A stretch of DNA of 64,000 nucleotides from Archaeoglobales archaeon (GCA_030055525.1 JASFYJ010000003.1:124001-188000), one strand, 5' to 3'. Positions 32,983-42,955 are shown, counted from the stretch's first letter. Made by a program: numbers and translations. Notes: generated by a model from the sequence alone, not told the origin.

Positions 32983-33017
32983 ACTTTTAAAATTTTTTTG
33001 TATAAAAAATTTTGATA

Positions 33018-34271
33018 TTATATTACTACTTCGTAAACTTTCCTTAACTTTTCAACCTCAATTACACTGCTCAGATCTCCTCTTTTTATAATTTTGAAAG
33101 CATGTTCTATCACAGCTTTGTAGAACTCACAGAATGGACTTTTGTTGAGGAAAGACCCTTTTTCAGCGTAAACTTCTGCTGGACAAGGGCTTCCACAGAT
33201 GTTTCTGAAGGCGCAATCCTTACATTCTTCAATATTCTCTACTCTTCTCTTTCTTACGCTTTCAAAAGCTTTTTTGAGCTCTTCTTTGTCTTTAATAATT
33301 TCTAGGGGGCTTCTAAAGTCGGATATACCGATAAACTCCCCACAGGGGTAGACTCCAGTGGGTGTTATCGCAAAAAATCTTCTCCCGCCTCCGCATGGGG
33401 AAATGTCGCACTGTAGAACTCTCGAATAGGGAGCGACTATTCCAAGGATTATGTTGGCAAAATCTCCTATTACTATTCTTTTACCATTCTTCGTATGCCA
33501 GATTGACCTCTCAACTGCTTTTATAAATTCATGCGCCGCTACTTTTGGATCTGGTCTTAGTTCTCTGCCACCTGCACTTGAACCTCTAACAGGGTTCATC
33601 AAAACAAGCCTAACTTTTCCAGCTAAAAAATCGATCATTTCGCTCAGATCCGTGTAGTTGTACTTCGTTATTGTAGTGATAACGTTGAAACCCTTTTGAT
33701 TGTTGAACCACTCCAGAATCTCAACAACTTTTTTGTAATGACCTTTACCCCTTAAAAAGTCCTCAATATTCTCTTTTGGTGAATCAAAAGATATTCCTAC
33801 GTTTACTTTCATATCTTTCAAAAATTCGGCATCTTCTTCATTTAAAAGAAAGCCGTTGGTCTGTATGCCGAATATAAAATCGTTTTTGAAATCCTCTATG
33901 GCTCTGAAGATAGTATTTTTTGATAGGAGCGGTTCGGCTCCATGAAAAACGACGCTCTTTACATTAATGTCGGATAATGTGTTCAAGATTGAGTATAAAA
34001 CATCGTATTCCATCTCTTCTCCGCTTCTCCTAAGCTCCTTTGGAATATAACAGTAGGGGCAGTTTGCATTGCACCTTTCGGTTACATTTAGGTATACTGT
34101 ATTAAAGTCGATTTCTGTTCGGTATTTTTCCATTTTTCGGCAAAGCTCCTCTCTCAGATTTTGATAGAGTTTTAGTATTTCGTCTGGAATTTTTCCATCG
34201 TATATCGTCCAAAAGTTGTTTTCCGGATCTATAGAAATATCAAAATCCTCCATTTCAACTTTCTGTAGCAT
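33018..34271 (-). CDS. Radical SAM/SPASM protein, probable peptide-modifying enzyme
   Basis: CNANCPYCY radical SAM motif; C-terminal Cys-rich region CGGGRRFFAITPTGVYPCGEF…CKDCAFRNICGSPC typical of SPASM. Confidence 0.88.
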   Translation of the reverse strand: MLQKVEMEDFDISIDPENNFWTIYDGKIPDEILKLYQNLREELCRKMEKYRTEIDFNTVYLNVTERCNANCPYCYIPKELRRSGEEMEYDVLYSILNTLSDINVKSVVFHGAEPLLSKNTIFRAIEDFKNDFIFGIQTNGFLLNEEDAEFLKDMKVNVGISFDSPKENIEDFLRGKGHYKKVVEILEWFNNQKGFNVITTITKYNYTDLSEMIDFLAGKVRLVLMNPVRGSSAGGRELRPDPKVAAHEFIKAVERSIWHTKNGKRIVIGDFANIILGIVAPYSRVLQCDISPCGGGRRFFAITPTGVYPCGEFIGISDFRSPLEIIKDKEELKKAFESVRKRRVENIEECKDCAFRNICGSPCPAEVYAEKGSFLNKSPFCEFYKAVIEHAFKIIKRGDLSSVIEVEKLRKVYEVVI

Positions 34272-34289
34272 TAAATCACCTCAAAAAAT

Positions 34290-34370
34290 TTAGAAGGGAG
34301 ATTCCTCTCCCAATATGTAATGAGTTAAACCTCCTCCCGTTTTGCACTCGAACTGGTAGCTAACTGCCAT
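34290..34370 (-). CDS. Putative 26-aa peptide precursor MAVSYQFECKTGGGLTHYILGEESPF
   Basis: ATG at 34370-34368, TAA at 34292-34290; directly upstream of the radical SAM gene on the same strand; absent from the supplied ORF track (too short). Confidence 0.6.
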   Translation of the reverse strand: MAVSYQFECKTGGGLTHYILGEESPF

Positions 34371-34405
34371 ATTTTAATTCGAATAGATCGCAATTTAAAC
34401 CTTCA

Positions 34406-34431
34406 TTTTGTAATACAATTGTATTACAAAA
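34406..34431. promoter_or_regulatory. Perfect 26-bp palindrome TTTTGTAATACAATTGTATTACAAAA (candidate operator)
   Basis: Left half TTTTGTAATACAA is the reverse complement of right half TTGTATTACAAAA; 35 bp upstream of the small-peptide ATG. Confidence 0.75.
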
Positions 34432-34472
34432 AACTCAGTTTATTAAATGAAAATCTCGAAAGAACTCAAGAT

Positions 34473-34892
34473 TTAGGGTACTTTTATCTCAACTACGATC
34501 TCAGTCTTTTCATCTTTCATCAGTTCGATCATTTCTCTGTTCAAATCTATTGCAGCTTTTGTGGATCGGATTCCTACAGTTCTACTGCAGATAAAGTTAC
34601 TTTTTCTGAAAACGATATCTTTTGCATGATCTAGAGACATTTCCCTGCTACCGTGCGTATAAAAACTATCCTCCATTCCATAATCGGGGAGTTTTATCAC
34701 CACAAAAAACATTTTATCGCTTTTAATCTCTTTTTTTAGCCATTCAGGTAGATCTCTGGCTGAACTAGAGGCTTTAACGCCAACGATGCAGTTTCCCCTT
34801 GGTGTTAAGTAGCTTTCCTTCGTAACCTCTAGAGTTGTTCTGTGTGTGGCCCTAAGATTCTTGTGGCCTCTAGCAAATATAGTGTAAAGCAT
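34473..34892 (-). CDS. DUF371 family protein
   Basis: ARGHKNLRATHRTTLEVTKESYLTPRGNCIVGVKA. Confidence 0.75.
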   Translation of the reverse strand: MLYTIFARGHKNLRATHRTTLEVTKESYLTPRGNCIVGVKASSSARDLPEWLKKEIKSDKMFFVVIKLPDYGMEDSFYTHGSREMSLDHAKDIVFRKSNFICSRTVGIRSTKAAIDLNREMIELMKDEKTEIVVEIKVP

Positions 34893-34912
34893 AAAAAATT
34901 GCTAGATTGGAG

Positions 34913-35233
34913 TTAGTTGTATTCTAGTATCTTATCTATCTCTTCCCTAACCTCCCTCTCCGGCATAGCCCCTACAAATCCACCAATTATTTTACCATCC
35001 TTAAAGAAGAGAACAGTAGGTATACTTGAAATTCCATACTCAAATGCTATTTCTTGTTCTTCATCAACGTTTACCTTGTAAAACTCCACTCTGCCGTTGT
35101 ACTCTTTCTCAAGTTTTTCGAGCACCGGACTCAAATATCTACATGGCATACACCAATCAGCGTAGAAATCTACTGCAACGATCTTACCACTTTCTACGAC
35201 CTTTCTAAATTCTTCAGAGTTCAATTTCTTCAT
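34913..35233 (-). CDS. trxA: Thioredoxin
   Basis: VDFYADWCMPCRYLSPVLEKL, SSIPTVLFFKDGK. Confidence 0.93.
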   Translation of the reverse strand: MKKLNSEEFRKVVESGKIVAVDFYADWCMPCRYLSPVLEKLEKEYNGRVEFYKVNVDEEQEIAFEYGISSIPTVLFFKDGKIIGGFVGAMPEREVREEIDKILEYN

Positions 35234-35290
35234 TATCTCACCTCTATCCTACTAACCTTCTCTGTACAATTATATAACAATTTCCACTTT

Positions 35291-36406
35291 CTAGGCGTAG
35301 ATCGTTATAATATCCCCATCTTCGACCTTGTGATCTAAACCGACTCTTTGACCTTCGAATTTAACAGATACTCCCCAAACTCTTGCATATCTGAAGTTTT
35401 CGACGAAATCCTTGTGTAATCTCCTGCAAACATCTTCTATTGTTGCCCCTCTTCTTAAAACCATCGGTTTTTCCATATCTGGCTTACCACCTGGTGGTTT
35501 TAGGTAGACCCTTATAAAGTCCAACTTTTGAAAAATAGCCTCCTTTAGCAACTCAAGGTTTAACCCCTTCTCCGCCGAGATCTTGATAGCGTTAACTTCC
35601 ACATCTGTAAGATCTATTTTATTCACAACCACAAGGGAGGGTATGTACACCCTATTGCTGCTCAGAGCATCAATTAGCCTGTCGATGGTTATTTCTTCTC
35701 TTATAAGTACATCAGCGTTGTAAATTCTGTATTCTCTTAGAATTTCGCGAATCGTTGCCTCATCGAGTTTTAATGGTACAGTTGAGCTAATTCTAACGCC
35801 TCCTCTATCCTTCTTTTTTATCACAATGTCTGGTGGCTTTTCATCTATTCTGATCCCGGCATCGTATAGCTCTTTTTTCAATATTTCTATGGTATGCAGC
35901 GTAAAAACATCTGCAACTATTATTATCAAATCCGCTATTCTTATGGCAGAGAGAACTTCTTTACCTCTACCCTTTCCGGAGGATGCCCCCTCTATTAAAC
36001 CCGGAAGATCGTAAATCTGTATCCTTGCACCTTTGTATTCTAAAACCCCTGGGACAGGTTTTAGTGTTGTAAAATCGTAATCTCCAACTTCACTCCTAGC
36101 TCCGGTAAGTTTGTTGAGTATGGTCGATTTACCTACAGATGGATAACCTACCAGCACTGCAGTAGCATCTTCTTCTTTTTTTATCGTTATTTCGCTAGTT
36201 TTTGTTTTTGACTTCTGTTTTTCAGCCTCTTCTCTAAGTTTGGCAAGTTTTGCTTTCAATCTGCCAACGTGATGTTCAGTAGCTTTGTTGTAAGGTGTTC
36301 TTTTGATTTCCTCTTCTATCAGCTTTATCTGTTCTTGAATATCCATAGTGTGTTTAACAGATGTGGCGAGAAATATTAATTTTTTAACTATTTTTGACAA
36401 ACTCAA
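35291..36406 (-). CDS. DRG-type GTPase with TGS domain (start possibly at MDIQEQIKLIEEEIKR, ~36346)
   Basis: GYPSVGKSTILNKLTGARSEVGDYDFTTLKPVPGVLEYKGARIQIYDLPGLIEGAS; C-terminal TGS. Confidence 0.93.
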   Translation of the reverse strand: MSLSKIVKKLIFLATSVKHTMDIQEQIKLIEEEIKRTPYNKATEHHVGRLKAKLAKLREEAEKQKSKTKTSEITIKKEEDATAVLVGYPSVGKSTILNKLTGARSEVGDYDFTTLKPVPGVLEYKGARIQIYDLPGLIEGASSGKGRGKEVLSAIRIADLIIIVADVFTLHTIEILKKELYDAGIRIDEKPPDIVIKKKDRGGVRISSTVPLKLDEATIREILREYRIYNADVLIREEITIDRLIDALSSNRVYIPSLVVVNKIDLTDVEVNAIKISAEKGLNLELLKEAIFQKLDFIRVYLKPPGGKPDMEKPMVLRRGATIEDVCRRLHKDFVENFRYARVWGVSVKFEGQRVGLDHKVEDGDIITIYA

Positions 36407-36414
36407 AATAAAAA

Positions 36415-37860
36415 TTAAATATCAAAATACTTCATGTATTCCCATGGTGTTATATACAAACAGAACTGGTTCCATTCATCGATTTTTAGCTCCATAAATG
36501 CATCGAAGATATGTGAGCCCAAAACTTCCTTTATAACCTCATCACTAGCTAAATGGTCCAAAGCATCTCTTAAGGTTGTTGGAAGCTCCCCAATACCCAT
36601 TTCTCTCTTCTCTTTTCCGGATAATTCGTAAACGTCAACCATCACAGGATCTCCTGGATCGATCTTCTTCTTAATTCCATCCAACCCAGCAGCGAGCTGT
36701 GCGGATATTGCTAAGTAAGGATTGCAGCTTGGATCGGCACCACGGTACTCTACTCTTATAGCAGAAGGTTTTCTTATGTACATGGGCACTCTAATGAGAG
36801 CTGACCTATTCCTTGGGCTCCAGCAGATATTTATTGGAGCTTCGAATCCAGGAACGAGACGTTTGTAACTGTTTATAGTTGGGCAGCATACAGCTGTTAG
36901 TGCCTTTGCGTGTTCAAGTAAACCGCCTATATAGTAACGGGCAGTCTGGCTGAGCATAAATTCATCATCTGGATCTGCAAATAGAGCTTCACCCTTAAAA
37001 GGTTCACCCTTCCACAGGCTTTGATGAGTGTGCATTCCGCTTGCGTTGTCTAAATATACTGGTTTTGGCATGAAAGTTGGAGTCAGACCGAACTTTTTTG
37101 CTACGTTCTTAGCGGCAAACTTGTAGAGGTAGAAAGCATCTCCAACCTCTGGAAGTTGTTTTGGTCTGAAGTCTATCTCTATCTGCCCAGGAGTTGCAAC
37201 TTCGTGGTGATGGTATTCAACTTCCACGCCAAGCAAGCAGAGGTTGTAAACAAGCTCGTTTCTATATTCTACGGTCGTATCCTCTGGAGGAGCTCTGAAG
37301 TATCCCTCCTTCGGGCGTATTATATAACTACCATTCAGTTCATCGCTTATTGGCAGGATCCTTGGTGCTCCCCAACTATCTCCAGCTCCTCCATTTGGCG
37401 ACACCCAAAGATCCCACACCATGTTCCTGAAATCAACTCCCTTAAATACAAAGAATTCAATTTCCGGACCAAATATGGCTTTTAATCCTTTACTCTCAAG
37501 ATCCTTAAACATCTTCTTAGCTACATAGCCTCTTGGGTCACAATCTGCAATCTCCGAGGCTCCAGCTTCGTATATATCTCCAAACATGATTCCAGATTTT
37601 TGAATTGGATCGCTTATCCAAGGTATTACTCTGAAGGTGGATGGGTCGGGCATCCAGATCATATCGCTCTCTTCAATACTCTTGAAACCTCTAACAGAGG
37701 AGCCGTCAAATCCAATTCCCTCGAAGCCGTTACCTTCAACAAACTCTCTCGCTGGAATTGAAAAAGTCATAAGGTATCCTCTAATATCACTGAACGCACA
37801 TAGAACTTGTTTTATTCCGTTTTCTTTAATTATAGCTTGCACATTTTCTACAGTGTTCAA
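36415..37860 (-). CDS. glnA: Glutamine synthetase
   Basis: GFDGSSVRGFKSIEESDM, ASGMHTHQSLWK, RNRSALIRVPMY, EYRGADPSCNPYLA. Confidence 0.95.
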   Translation of the reverse strand: MNTVENVQAIIKENGIKQVLCAFSDIRGYLMTFSIPAREFVEGNGFEGIGFDGSSVRGFKSIEESDMIWMPDPSTFRVIPWISDPIQKSGIMFGDIYEAGASEIADCDPRGYVAKKMFKDLESKGLKAIFGPEIEFFVFKGVDFRNMVWDLWVSPNGGAGDSWGAPRILPISDELNGSYIIRPKEGYFRAPPEDTTVEYRNELVYNLCLLGVEVEYHHHEVATPGQIEIDFRPKQLPEVGDAFYLYKFAAKNVAKKFGLTPTFMPKPVYLDNASGMHTHQSLWKGEPFKGEALFADPDDEFMLSQTARYYIGGLLEHAKALTAVCCPTINSYKRLVPGFEAPINICWSPRNRSALIRVPMYIRKPSAIRVEYRGADPSCNPYLAISAQLAAGLDGIKKKIDPGDPVMVDVYELSGKEKREMGIGELPTTLRDALDHLASDEVIKEVLGSHIFDAFMELKIDEWNQFCLYITPWEYMKYFDI

Positions 37861-38042
37861 CTTGAATCACCCTTTTGTTTTCGGTACTCCAGGCTATATA
37901 TCTTTTTCCATTGTAACCAAAATCTTGAAGAAAATGCAATTTTACGCAAAAAATCTAAAAATATACGATTTGAATAAATTATTTTTAAATTTTTATTGCA
38001 GCGTAACAGAAAGGAAAAAATAGCGCTAAGAAGTGGTACTTT

Positions 38043-39074
38043 GTGGAATTCGATGAAATTTTGAAGAAGGTGATTGAAACACCGACGGTTGAAAACTGCT
38101 TAGCTTTAATTGAAAAAGTGAACAATTACGAAAGAATTCGTCAGCTTTTCGATGTAGCAAGCGAGATCAGGGATGAAAATCTCGATAGGGTGCTGAAACT
38201 TGATGGATTCATTTATCCAGTAAAAAAATGCCAGATGGAACACTACTGTATATATTGCTCCAACTATGTTGAAAAATTCAGGGTTGACGCGTTAAATTTA
38301 GATGAATTTATAAAAGCTGTAGATTTTATAAAAGATTGCGGAATGAAAAGGGTTACGCTTGAGGGCGGTTATAATAGCGAAGTGGGAAACATTCCTGATT
38401 TTGTTAGAATTGCAAGAAGAGCAGGACTTGATACTGCCTTGGATGTTTATCCGATTAAGATGGAGGATCTGAGGATATTTAAGACGTTGGGTGTTTCGGA
38501 AATCTATGCATCAATTGAAATCGCTGATAAAGATCTTTTTAGTCATTTTAAACCTTCAGAAAGCTTTGAAGCTCGCTTAAATCTTGCAAAGTGGATTTGT
38601 AAAGAAAAAATTTGGCTTTCGAGCACTTTGTTGATAGGCTTACCAAAAACCGACTATGAAGTTTGGGTTAAAGGTCTTTTCATGCTTAGGGAGATGCCAT
38701 ATCTAAGGCACTGTTCTATCTCAGGATTTCAACCGGTTTACGGTACTCCTTTGCAAAACTGCGATCCAGTATCGCCAATTAAAGTTGCCAAAATCGTAGC
38801 TTTAGCAAGGATCCTTCTTCCAGATAAAGATATCTCCGCTGGCGGTTCTGTTGGAGATCTACATTCCTTACCTCTGATGCTAATGGCCGGAGCAAACAGA
38901 GCTTATTTAGGAGCTTACGTTTGCAGGACAAGAACGCAAAGAGGATTTGCCGATGAATTTGATGAAGTTTTCAAGTCAGATTATGAAGTAAAAATAGTAG
39001 ATAGGTTGGTTTTTGCAAATCCGCTGCCTGCGGTTGAAAAGATCTGCAGAGAATTTGGTTTTGAGATAGATTAG
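38043..39074 (+). CDS. Radical SAM protein, BioB/HydE/HcgA-like, with CX5CX2C motif
   Basis: KKCQMEHYCIYCSNY gives C-x5-C-x2-C; GxGGSVGDLHSLPLMLMAGANRAYLGAYVC resembles the BioB-like C-terminus. Confidence 0.75.
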   Translation: MEFDEILKKVIETPTVENCLALIEKVNNYERIRQLFDVASEIRDENLDRVLKLDGFIYPVKKCQMEHYCIYCSNYVEKFRVDALNLDEFIKAVDFIKDCGMKRVTLEGGYNSEVGNIPDFVRIARRAGLDTALDVYPIKMEDLRIFKTLGVSEIYASIEIADKDLFSHFKPSESFEARLNLAKWICKEKIWLSSTLLIGLPKTDYEVWVKGLFMLREMPYLRHCSISGFQPVYGTPLQNCDPVSPIKVAKIVALARILLPDKDISAGGSVGDLHSLPLMLMAGANRAYLGAYVCRTRTQRGFADEFDEVFKSDYEVKIVDRLVFANPLPAVEKICREFGFEID

Positions 39075-39110
39075 TTGCGGAGTATATGTCTTTTTATCCT
39101 ATCCTAATTA

Positions 39111-39124
39111 CGTTTTCGAAAACG
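39111..39124. promoter_or_regulatory. 14-bp perfect palindrome CGTTTTCGAAAACG upstream of the aldolase-like gene
   Basis: Self-complementary; followed by aaaccttatattg and the ATG at 39144. Confidence 0.4.
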
Positions 39125-39143
39125 AAAACCTTATATTGTCACT

Positions 39144-39956
39144 ATGGTTCTAAGTAGCATGGGAACAATTGGTAAGAGAGTTAGATTTGAAAGGATAGTG
39201 AACCGAAACACCGGAAATACTGTCATAGTACCAATGGATCATGGCGTATCCATGGGGCCTATAGAAGGGCTTATAGATCTACAAAAAACGATAAACGCTG
39301 TTGCTGAGGGGGGAGCGAACGCAGTAGTCCTTCACAAAGGAGTTATAGGTTTCGGACATAGAGGTTACGGGAGAGATGTAGGGTTGATACTCCATTTAAG
39401 CGCATCAACGATGCTCTCACCAGATCCTAATGAAAAAGTCCTCGTTTGTACTGTAGAGGAAGCAATAAAGCTTGGAGCAGATGCTGTGAGCATTCACGTG
39501 AACATTGGAAGTAAAACGGAGGCAGAACAGCTAAGGATCTTTGGAGAAGTTTCAAGAGCTTGTGCAGATTGGGGGATGCCATTGCTTGCAATGGTATATC
39601 CAAGAGGAGATAAGATAAATCAGTTCGATGCTAAAGCTGTAGCACTCGCAGCCCGCGTAGGTGCTGAGCTAGGAGCAGATATTGTTAAAACAAACTACAC
39701 TGGGGATCCTGAAAGCTTTAAAATGGTTGTGAAAGGCTGTCCAGTACCTTTAGTCGTTGCCGGAGGTCCCAAGATGGACAGCATCGAGAATTTACTAAAG
39801 ATGGTTTACGATGCCATAAGTGCTGGGGCAAGGGGGGTTGCGATAGGTAGAAATATATTCCAGGCTGAGGATCCTACAAAGATAACAAGAGCCATCTCTA
39901 TGATTGTGCACGAAAATGCTGAGTTGAAAGAAGCGATAGAATTCGTTACTTCTTAA
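39144..39956 (+). CDS. 2-amino-3,7-dideoxy-D-threo-hept-6-ulosonate synthase / class I FBP aldolase-like
   Basis: [56 protein letters not shown]. Confidence 0.85.
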   Translation: MVLSSMGTIGKRVRFERIVNRNTGNTVIVPMDHGVSMGPIEGLIDLQKTINAVAEGGANAVVLHKGVIGFGHRGYGRDVGLILHLSASTMLSPDPNEKVLVCTVEEAIKLGADAVSIHVNIGSKTEAEQLRIFGEVSRACADWGMPLLAMVYPRGDKINQFDAKAVALAARVGAELGADIVKTNYTGDPESFKMVVKGCPVPLVVAGGPKMDSIENLLKMVYDAISAGARGVAIGRNIFQAEDPTKITRAISMIVHENAELKEAIEFVTS

Positions 39957-40411
39957 CGAATTTGTTCTGCAATATCTCTGATTTTTTTACCGCAGTAGTG
40001 GCATCTTGCAACAACATCTTTATCGAAGCTTACGTAGAAAATGGATCTAATTGGCTCTCTTTGCGAGTTTGAGATGCACATCCTGTTGGGGCAAATAATC
40101 AACCCCTCCACAACTGGAGGTAATGTAACCTTAAACTTCTTGACTATTTCGTAATCTTTTATCAAATTGATCGTTGCATTGGGAGATATTAAGGCTATCT
40201 TGTTCAGCTCTTCAGTACTTAGGAACTTTCCTTCAACTTTCACAATGTCCTTTCTACCCATCTTCTGACTTGGAACGTTCATGGCGATCAATATTGTATC
40301 CTTTGTTTTTTCAGATATTCCCAAAATTCTTAAAACAAGCAAAGCTCTCCCTGCAGTTATGTGGTCTATAACTGTCCCCTCCTTTATCTTGCTTACTACA
40401 AGTTCCTTCAC
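39953..40411 (-). CDS. pyrI: Aspartate carbamoyltransferase regulatory chain
   Basis: [21 protein letters not shown]; zinc Cys residues CPNRMCIS…CHYCGK. Confidence 0.95.
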   Translation of the reverse strand: MKELVVSKIKEGTVIDHITAGRALLVLRILGISEKTKDTILIAMNVPSQKMGRKDIVKVEGKFLSTEELNKIALISPNATINLIKDYEIVKKFKVTLPPVVEGLIICPNRMCISNSQREPIRSIFYVSFDKDVVARCHYCGKKIRDIAEQIR

Positions 40412-41316
40412 TTTATCACCTCCGTCAGAATTGCCATCCTAACAGGCACACCATAGAAGGCCTGCTCGAAGTACCTTGCATGTTTTGTTTTATCAACAGC
40501 TGTATCGATCTCGTTCACTCTTGGCAGTGGATGCAGAATTATAAGAGTATCCTTTGCATTTATCAGCAAATCTGGGGTAATCTTGTAGCTGTTCGCGACC
40601 TTCTTGTATTCTTCCTCATCAGGAAACCTTTCTCTCTGGATTCTTGTTACGTAAAGAACATCTACAGCCGTTATGACTTCACTTAAATCTGCAATTTTAG
40701 TATTTGGAACCTCATCTAAAATCTCTTCTGGCAAAGAAAGTGTTGGTGGGCTTACAAGGTAAATTTCAGCATCAAAAAGATTTAAAGCCTTTATCAACGA
40801 GTGTACTGTCCTGGAATATCGTAGATCTCCAACCAAAGCTATAGATATCCCGGAAAGCTTACCACATTCTTTCCTTATAGTGTATAGATCTAGCAGTGTT
40901 TGTGTTGGATGCTGTCCAGCACCGTCACCTGCGTTTATTATTGGCACATCGGAATGTTCAGCTGCAAACCTCGCAGCTCCTATCAAAGGGTGCCTTATCA
41001 CTATAGCATCGCAGTACTTTGATACTACTTTAATTGTATCTGCAAGTGTTTCCCCTTTCGCAATGCTACTAGCTTCTTGAGCAGTTAAGTTTATCACATC
41101 CCCCCCTAAACGCTTCATAGCAGCCTCGAAACTCATCCTAGTTCTTGTTGATGGCTCAAAAAAGAGGTTGGCGAGTATTTTACCTTCGAGGATCCTCAAT
41201 TTTCTTTTGCCGAGAGCAACATCTTCAAATTCTTCAGCTTTATCTAGAATTTTTAAAATTTCGGCTTTCGAGAGATCTTCTATAGATATAAGGTTCTTCA
41301 TCGTCCAAATGTGCAT
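40408..41316 (-). CDS. pyrB: Aspartate carbamoyltransferase catalytic chain
   Basis: FFEPSTRTRMSFEAAMKRLGG, GDGAGQHPTQTLLDLYTI, LHPLPRVNEID. Confidence 0.96.
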   Translation of the reverse strand: MHIWTMKNLISIEDLSKAEILKILDKAEEFEDVALGKRKLRILEGKILANLFFEPSTRTRMSFEAAMKRLGGDVINLTAQEASSIAKGETLADTIKVVSKYCDAIVIRHPLIGAARFAAEHSDVPIINAGDGAGQHPTQTLLDLYTIRKECGKLSGISIALVGDLRYSRTVHSLIKALNLFDAEIYLVSPPTLSLPEEILDEVPNTKIADLSEVITAVDVLYVTRIQRERFPDEEEYKKVANSYKITPDLLINAKDTLIILHPLPRVNEIDTAVDKTKHARYFEQAFYGVPVRMAILTEVIK

Positions 41317-41450
41317 CCTTTTTTATTTAACCTTTCTGATTGGTCGGGCCACAAAAATTCTTAATTGCTCAAATTTTTATAATAAAAATAATCCATAAAA
41401 ATTCAAAACTAAAATAAAGTTGAGTTTAGATCGCTCTTCGGGAGTAAATT

Positions 41451-41612
41451 TTACTCTATCCTTTCGAATTGATCCTTAGTAGCACCACAAACGGGACAAA
41501 CCCAGTCGTCTGGCAGATTTTCCCATTTAGTACCTGGAGGAACGTTTCCGTCCGGATCGCCCTCCGCTTCGTTGTATATATAACCACAGACGCTGCATTG
41601 ATACTTCGCCAC
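41451..41612 (-). CDS. Rubredoxin (53 aa, GTG start)
   Basis: Translation (V/M)[52 protein letters not shown]; two CxxCG knuckles; not in the supplied ORF track. Confidence 0.95.
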   Translation of the reverse strand: MAKYQCSVCGYIYNEAEGDPDGNVPPGTKWENLPDDWVCPVCGATKDQFERIE

Positions 41613-41655
41613 AATCTCACCAAATTTAAATGGAAAAGGTAGTATTTAACCTTTT

Positions 41656-42393
41656 CTAGATAATTGTAGCGAGGGCTATGGCCCTTGCAAAACCCTCCGC
41701 GCTTTGGTTTCTGCTCGTATCGACTATTCTATATGGAACACCATAGTAAACGGCCCCGTACTCTTTTCCATCTCCAAGGTAGCAGAGAGCCCTGAATATC
41801 AGGTTTCCGGATATCCCGTCCGGAGCTATGACTATCCCCTCTTTTACGGCATCCTCAAGAAGTATTTCGTAATTTTTGCCCCCAGATAGTTTTGCTACAA
41901 GTTCCGCACTGGCGAGAGAGATATCTACATCTAGGTCTCTTCCTAAATCTCCATATCTCCCCCCAGCGAGAACTGCAATACCTTTGGAGATTTCAAGTTT
42001 TTCGGCAAGCTGTTTTGAGTATTCTATTAATTTCATCTTCTCTCTTACAGTCTTTCCTTCATCAACACCTACAGGAGAAAGAAGAAACAGTTCATTTTTT
42101 GCAGTTTCCAGTACAGCCACTCTGTAGGTTTTTTGTCCCGCCCTTAAAATTTCAAGAAATTTCGAGGCTCTAGCAGTACCTCTAACGGCTGAATACACCT
42201 CTCCATTTTTTAAAAGCTCTATTAGTTTCTTTTCTGTATTTTCCCCTTCATCTACAACAACTACATCAGCAAATTTACTAGCAATTTCTGTAGCTTTGAT
42301 TATTCTTTCTTCAGCAGTCTCATCAAACCTGTAAAGTCCAACTGCAACTTTTTTATTTCTAACTTTATTTTTTATCTTTTCATGTAGATACAT
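41656..42393 (-). CDS. mtxX: MtxX-like protein (methanogenesis marker 4 family)
   Basis: SAVRGTARASKFLE, LLSPVGVDEGKTV, VLAGGRYGDLGRD, GNLIFRALCYLGDGKEYGAVY. Confidence 0.7.
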   Translation of the reverse strand: MYLHEKIKNKVRNKKVAVGLYRFDETAEERIIKATEIASKFADVVVVDEGENTEKKLIELLKNGEVYSAVRGTARASKFLEILRAGQKTYRVAVLETAKNELFLLSPVGVDEGKTVREKMKLIEYSKQLAEKLEISKGIAVLAGGRYGDLGRDLDVDISLASAELVAKLSGGKNYEILLEDAVKEGIVIAPDGISGNLIFRALCYLGDGKEYGAVYYGVPYRIVDTSRNQSAEGFARAIALATII

Positions 42394-42394
42394 A

Positions 42395-42955
42395 TTATCT
42401 CCTTAAAAGCGTCTCCGCCATCTTGTTAGCTAAAGCTCTACAGCTGTTTAGTCCAACCTCGTCCCTCTTTGCAGCAGAAAGGTCTTTCATCGATCCTAAA
42501 ACAATCCCACCAAACCTTATCGGTACTATAAACATCTCGTGTGTAATCATCCACTGGTGTATCTGCTCGCAAACAATCTCCTGCCCCCCGTTTCTAACCT
42601 GTCCAACAGCTATAGCCCCACCAACTTTTCCAGCGAGTTTCTTTCTTATCATGATACTTCTATCAAACAAAGCCTTGAGCTGCGCTGGTACTGCGGTGTA
42701 ATAGACTGGAGAAGCTACGATTATACCGTCCGCAAGCTGCATTCTTTCGAATATTTCCTTAGCATCATCATCCTTTGGACACTGTTTACCTTCTAAGCAA
42801 TTACCACAATGATCACAGTATTCAACCTTCTTTTCTGCCAAAAGTATAATTTCAGTCTCAATACCTTTATCTTTCAAGGTATCGAGTGCAACTCTTAAAG
42901 CCGTTTCAGTATTACCGTTCTTTCGTGGAGAACCGCACAATCCAAGCACTTTCAT
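42395..42955 (-). CDS. NADPH-dependent FMN reductase / iron-sulfur flavoprotein
   Basis: GLCGSPRKNGNTETAL, CDHCGNCLEGKQC, SPVYYTAVPAQLKALFDR. Confidence 0.9.
   Translation of the reverse strand: MKVLGLCGSPRKNGNTETALRVALDTLKDKGIETEIILLAEKKVEYCDHCGNCLEGKQCPKDDDAKEIFERMQLADGIIVASPVYYTAVPAQLKALFDRSIMIRKKLAGKVGGAIAVGQVRNGGQEIVCEQIHQWMITHEMFIVPIRFGGIVLGSMKDLSAAKRDEVGLNSCRALANKMAETLLRR

Noticed and set aside
41656-42393. MtxX as evidence that the organism is a methanogen
   Set aside because: This family is also known outside methanogens in Archaeoglobales, and no mcr or mtr genes are present in the window.
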